From the NCBI GenBank assembly GCA_025924275.1, contig JAICEH010000089.1:1-8147 (forward strand): 8,147 nucleotides of DNA. The letters are read 5' to 3'. Under the pieces are notes generated by a model that worked only from the letters and a program-made list of their open reading frames with translations, searched no databases and was not told the origin of the DNA. A program made the position numbers and the translations under genes. Below are positions 6,931-8,147 of the stretch, piece after piece. Source of the DNA: Gemmatimonadales bacterium. GTDB lineage: Bacteria; Gemmatimonadota; Gemmatimonadetes; Gemmatimonadales; GWC2-71-9. Position 1 is the first letter of the stretch. Every line of letters starts with the position of its first letter.

Positions 6931-8147
6931 CTGCGGATCCTGGATCGGTACCTGGTGCGGTCGCTCGCGGGCCCCTTCGCCTACGCCTTCACCGCCCTGG
7001 TCAGCATCCTGCTGCTCCAGCAGGTGGCGAAGCGCTTCGAGCAGCTCGTCGGGAAGGGCCTCCCCTGGTCGGTGATCGGGGAGGTCTTCGCCCTGACGGT
7101 CCCCTTCCTGGTCCCGATGGCGCTCCCCATCGCGGTCCTCGCCGGCACCCTCCACGCCCTGAGCCAGCTCGCCGCCGACAACGAGATCACGGCCATGCGC
7201 GCCTCGGGCGTGAGCGTGCGGCGCATCCTCCGCCCGCTCGTCGTGGTGGGCCTCGTCTGGGCCGCCACCAACTTCCTCTTCCTCGACCAGGTGGTGCCGC
7301 GGACCAACGCGCGCCTCCGCACGCTGATCGGCGACATCGCCCGCGTCAAGCCCACGCTGCAGCTCGAGGAGCAGTCCCTCAACCCCCTCCGCAGCGGCCT
7401 CTTCCTCCGGGCCGGCCGCATCGACCGGGGCGGCGGCCGCCTCCGGGACGTGACCATCTTCGACCTCTCGGGCCAGGACGTGCGCCGGGTGGTCTTCGCC
7501 GACAGCGGCGTGATGGGCATGGTGCCGGAGGGCACCGACCTCGTGCTCCGGCTGTACGACGGCGAGGTCCACGAGTACCGGAGCAGCAGTGCCACCCAGT
7601 TCCAGCTCACCGCCTTCGGCGAGAACACGGTGCTGGTCCGGGGCGTGGCGAACGAGCTCGAGCGGGACGAGTTCGAGGGCGCGCGCGGCGACCGGGAGAT
7701 GAGCACCTGCGAGATGCTGGACGTGGTCGCGACCAGCCGGGCCCGGCAGGCGGCCGGGGTGGAGTGGGGACGCGCCCTCGTGACCGCGGATCTCCGCCGC
7801 CTGCTCGGGCTCCGGGCCGGCCGGCCGGAGCGCGCGGTGCCGGCGGAGCGCTCCGCGGGGGGCTATTGCGCGGCCGTCCGCAGCCTCCGCCGCCACCTCT
7901 CCCCTAGGACGGCCGAGGCCCAGGAGCCCGCACAGGCGCCGGCCCCCAAGCGGCTCCCGGAGCGGCTCGACCGCTACCGCCGCCAGGATCGGCCCGCCAG
8001 GGCGGCCCCGCAGGCCGCCGAACCGGGCTGGCGGGACGGGGCCGCGGCCGCCGACACCGGCCGGGCCGGGGGGCCCCGGCCCGGGCGCCCCCGCACGGCC
8101 CCCCCCCGGGGCCGCGGCCTCCACCACGCCGCGCCGGCCCGGCGGGC
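6931..8147 (+). CDS. lptF: LptF/LptG-family (YjgP/YjgQ) permease, N-terminal part; right end outside window
   Basis: Inner-membrane subunit of the LptB2FG ABC exporter, which extracts lipopolysaccharide from the inner membrane and passes it to LptC/LptA. It begins LRILDRYLVRSLAGPF, matching the family's usual 'M(K/R)ILDRYLxR' N-terminus. Three membrane segments follow (about 15-33, 48-75, 100-118). Between the second and third is the family's cytoplasmic coupling segment AADNEITAMRASGVS (81-95), the likely LptB contact. Residues about 120-255 form the periplasmic jelly-roll-like domain. From about 255 to the edge at residue 405 the sequence is Arg/Pro/Ala-rich, and the second trio of membrane helices has not yet appeared. 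Family members are usually ~350-400 residues in total, so this is an enlarged linker. G/C third positions persist to the end, arguing that the frame stays intact. The start is CTG at 6931. LptF is preferred over LptG from the N-terminal half, but this is not certain. Confidence 0.85.
   Translation, partial: MRILDRYLVRSLAGPFAYAFTALVSILLLQQVAKRFEQLVGKGLPWSVIGEVFALTVPFLVPMALPIAVLAGTLHALSQLAADNEITAMRASGVSVRRILRPLVVVGLVWAATNFLFLDQVVPRTNARLRTLIGDIARVKPTLQLEEQSLNPLRSGLFLRAGRIDRGGGRLRDVTIFDLSGQDVRRVVFADSGVMGMVPEGTDLVLRLYDGEVHEYRSSSATQFQLTAFGENTVLVRGVANELERDEFEGARGDREMSTCEMLDVVATSRARQAAGVEWGRALVTADLRRLLGLRAGRPERAVPAERSAGGYCAAVRSLRRHLSPRTAEAQEPAQAPAPKRLPERLDRYRRQDRPARAAPQAAEPGWRDGAAAADTGRAGGPRPGRPRTAPPRGRGLHHAAPARR
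8061..8084. repeat. Perfect GC-only inverted repeat inside the lptF-like gene
   Basis: CCGGGCCGGGG (8061-8071), two bases, then its exact reverse complement (8074-8084). It could fold into a very stable hairpin. It lies in the coding frame with no following T tract, so it is not read as a terminator. In sequence this GC-rich, chance is a fair explanation. Confidence 0.6.
8099..8107 (+). repeat. C9 homopolymer in the lptF-like reading frame
   Basis: Nine consecutive C bases, followed directly by four G bases. A tract like this is prone to length errors in sequencing and to slippage in the cell. A one-base change would shift the frame of the lptF-like gene before its second membrane half. Confidence 0.6.

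Noticed and set aside
6955..6957. GTG as start of the lptF-like gene
   Set aside because: No ribosome-binding site precedes it, and it would discard the conserved ILDRYL N-terminus. CTG at 6931 has a well-spaced GGGAG.
873..7907. 7-kb plus-strand open reading frame (2344 codons) opposite sprA and running into the lptF-like gene
   Set aside because: It is codon-aligned antisense to sprA and open only because sprA lacks TTA/CTA/TCA. The product is Arg/Pro/Gly/His-rich low-complexity sequence with no recognisable domain, while the sense strand encodes clear SprA motifs.
8061..8084. Inverted repeat as a transcription terminator
   Set aside because: It lies within the open lptF-like frame before the expected second membrane half and has no T tract after it.
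6859..8127. Minus-strand open reading frame of 422 codons opposite the lptF-like gene
   Set aside because: Low-complexity Ala/Gly/Glu/Arg product with no motif. The plus strand shows membrane segments and LptF family motifs.

Overview
This is a GC-rich window of diderm bacterial DNA, almost entirely protein-coding, holding three genes of the cell envelope. Two of the three run off the window edges. A SprA-family outer-membrane protein, very high GC with G/C-ending codons, and an LptF/LptG-type permease together suggest the Fibrobacteres-Chlorobi-Bacteroidetes superphylum. Gemmatimonadota is my best guess. It is an inference from composition and gene content, because Bacteroidota themselves are usually much lower in GC.

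Layout: On the minus strand, a giant SprA-like gene (798-6878, 2026 aa) is followed by an M28-family glutaminyl-cyclase-like lipoprotein gene (801 down to 1, C-terminus cut off). The two share a 4-base ATGA overlap, so they look translationally coupled. On the plus strand, an LptF/LptG-family permease gene starts at 6931 with a CTG codon and runs off the right edge. The only non-coding DNA is the 52-base gap 6879-6930. It holds back-to-back overlapping sigma70-like promoters for the two directions and the ribosome-binding site of the permease gene.

How the genes may work together: SprA/Sov is the outer-membrane translocon of the type IX secretion system in Bacteroidota. Glutaminyl cyclases of the type seen here convert N-terminal Gln of exported proteins to pyroglutamate. 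The predicted mature N-terminus of this SprA is Gln-Gln, so the coupled cyclase may act on SprA itself and on other exported proteins. The divergent LptF-like protein would belong to the lipopolysaccharide export machine. The locus therefore reads as an outer-membrane biogenesis/secretion locus. No RNA genes, CRISPR arrays, insertion sequences or phage genes were seen. Very long open frames opposite sprA are codon-composition shadows.
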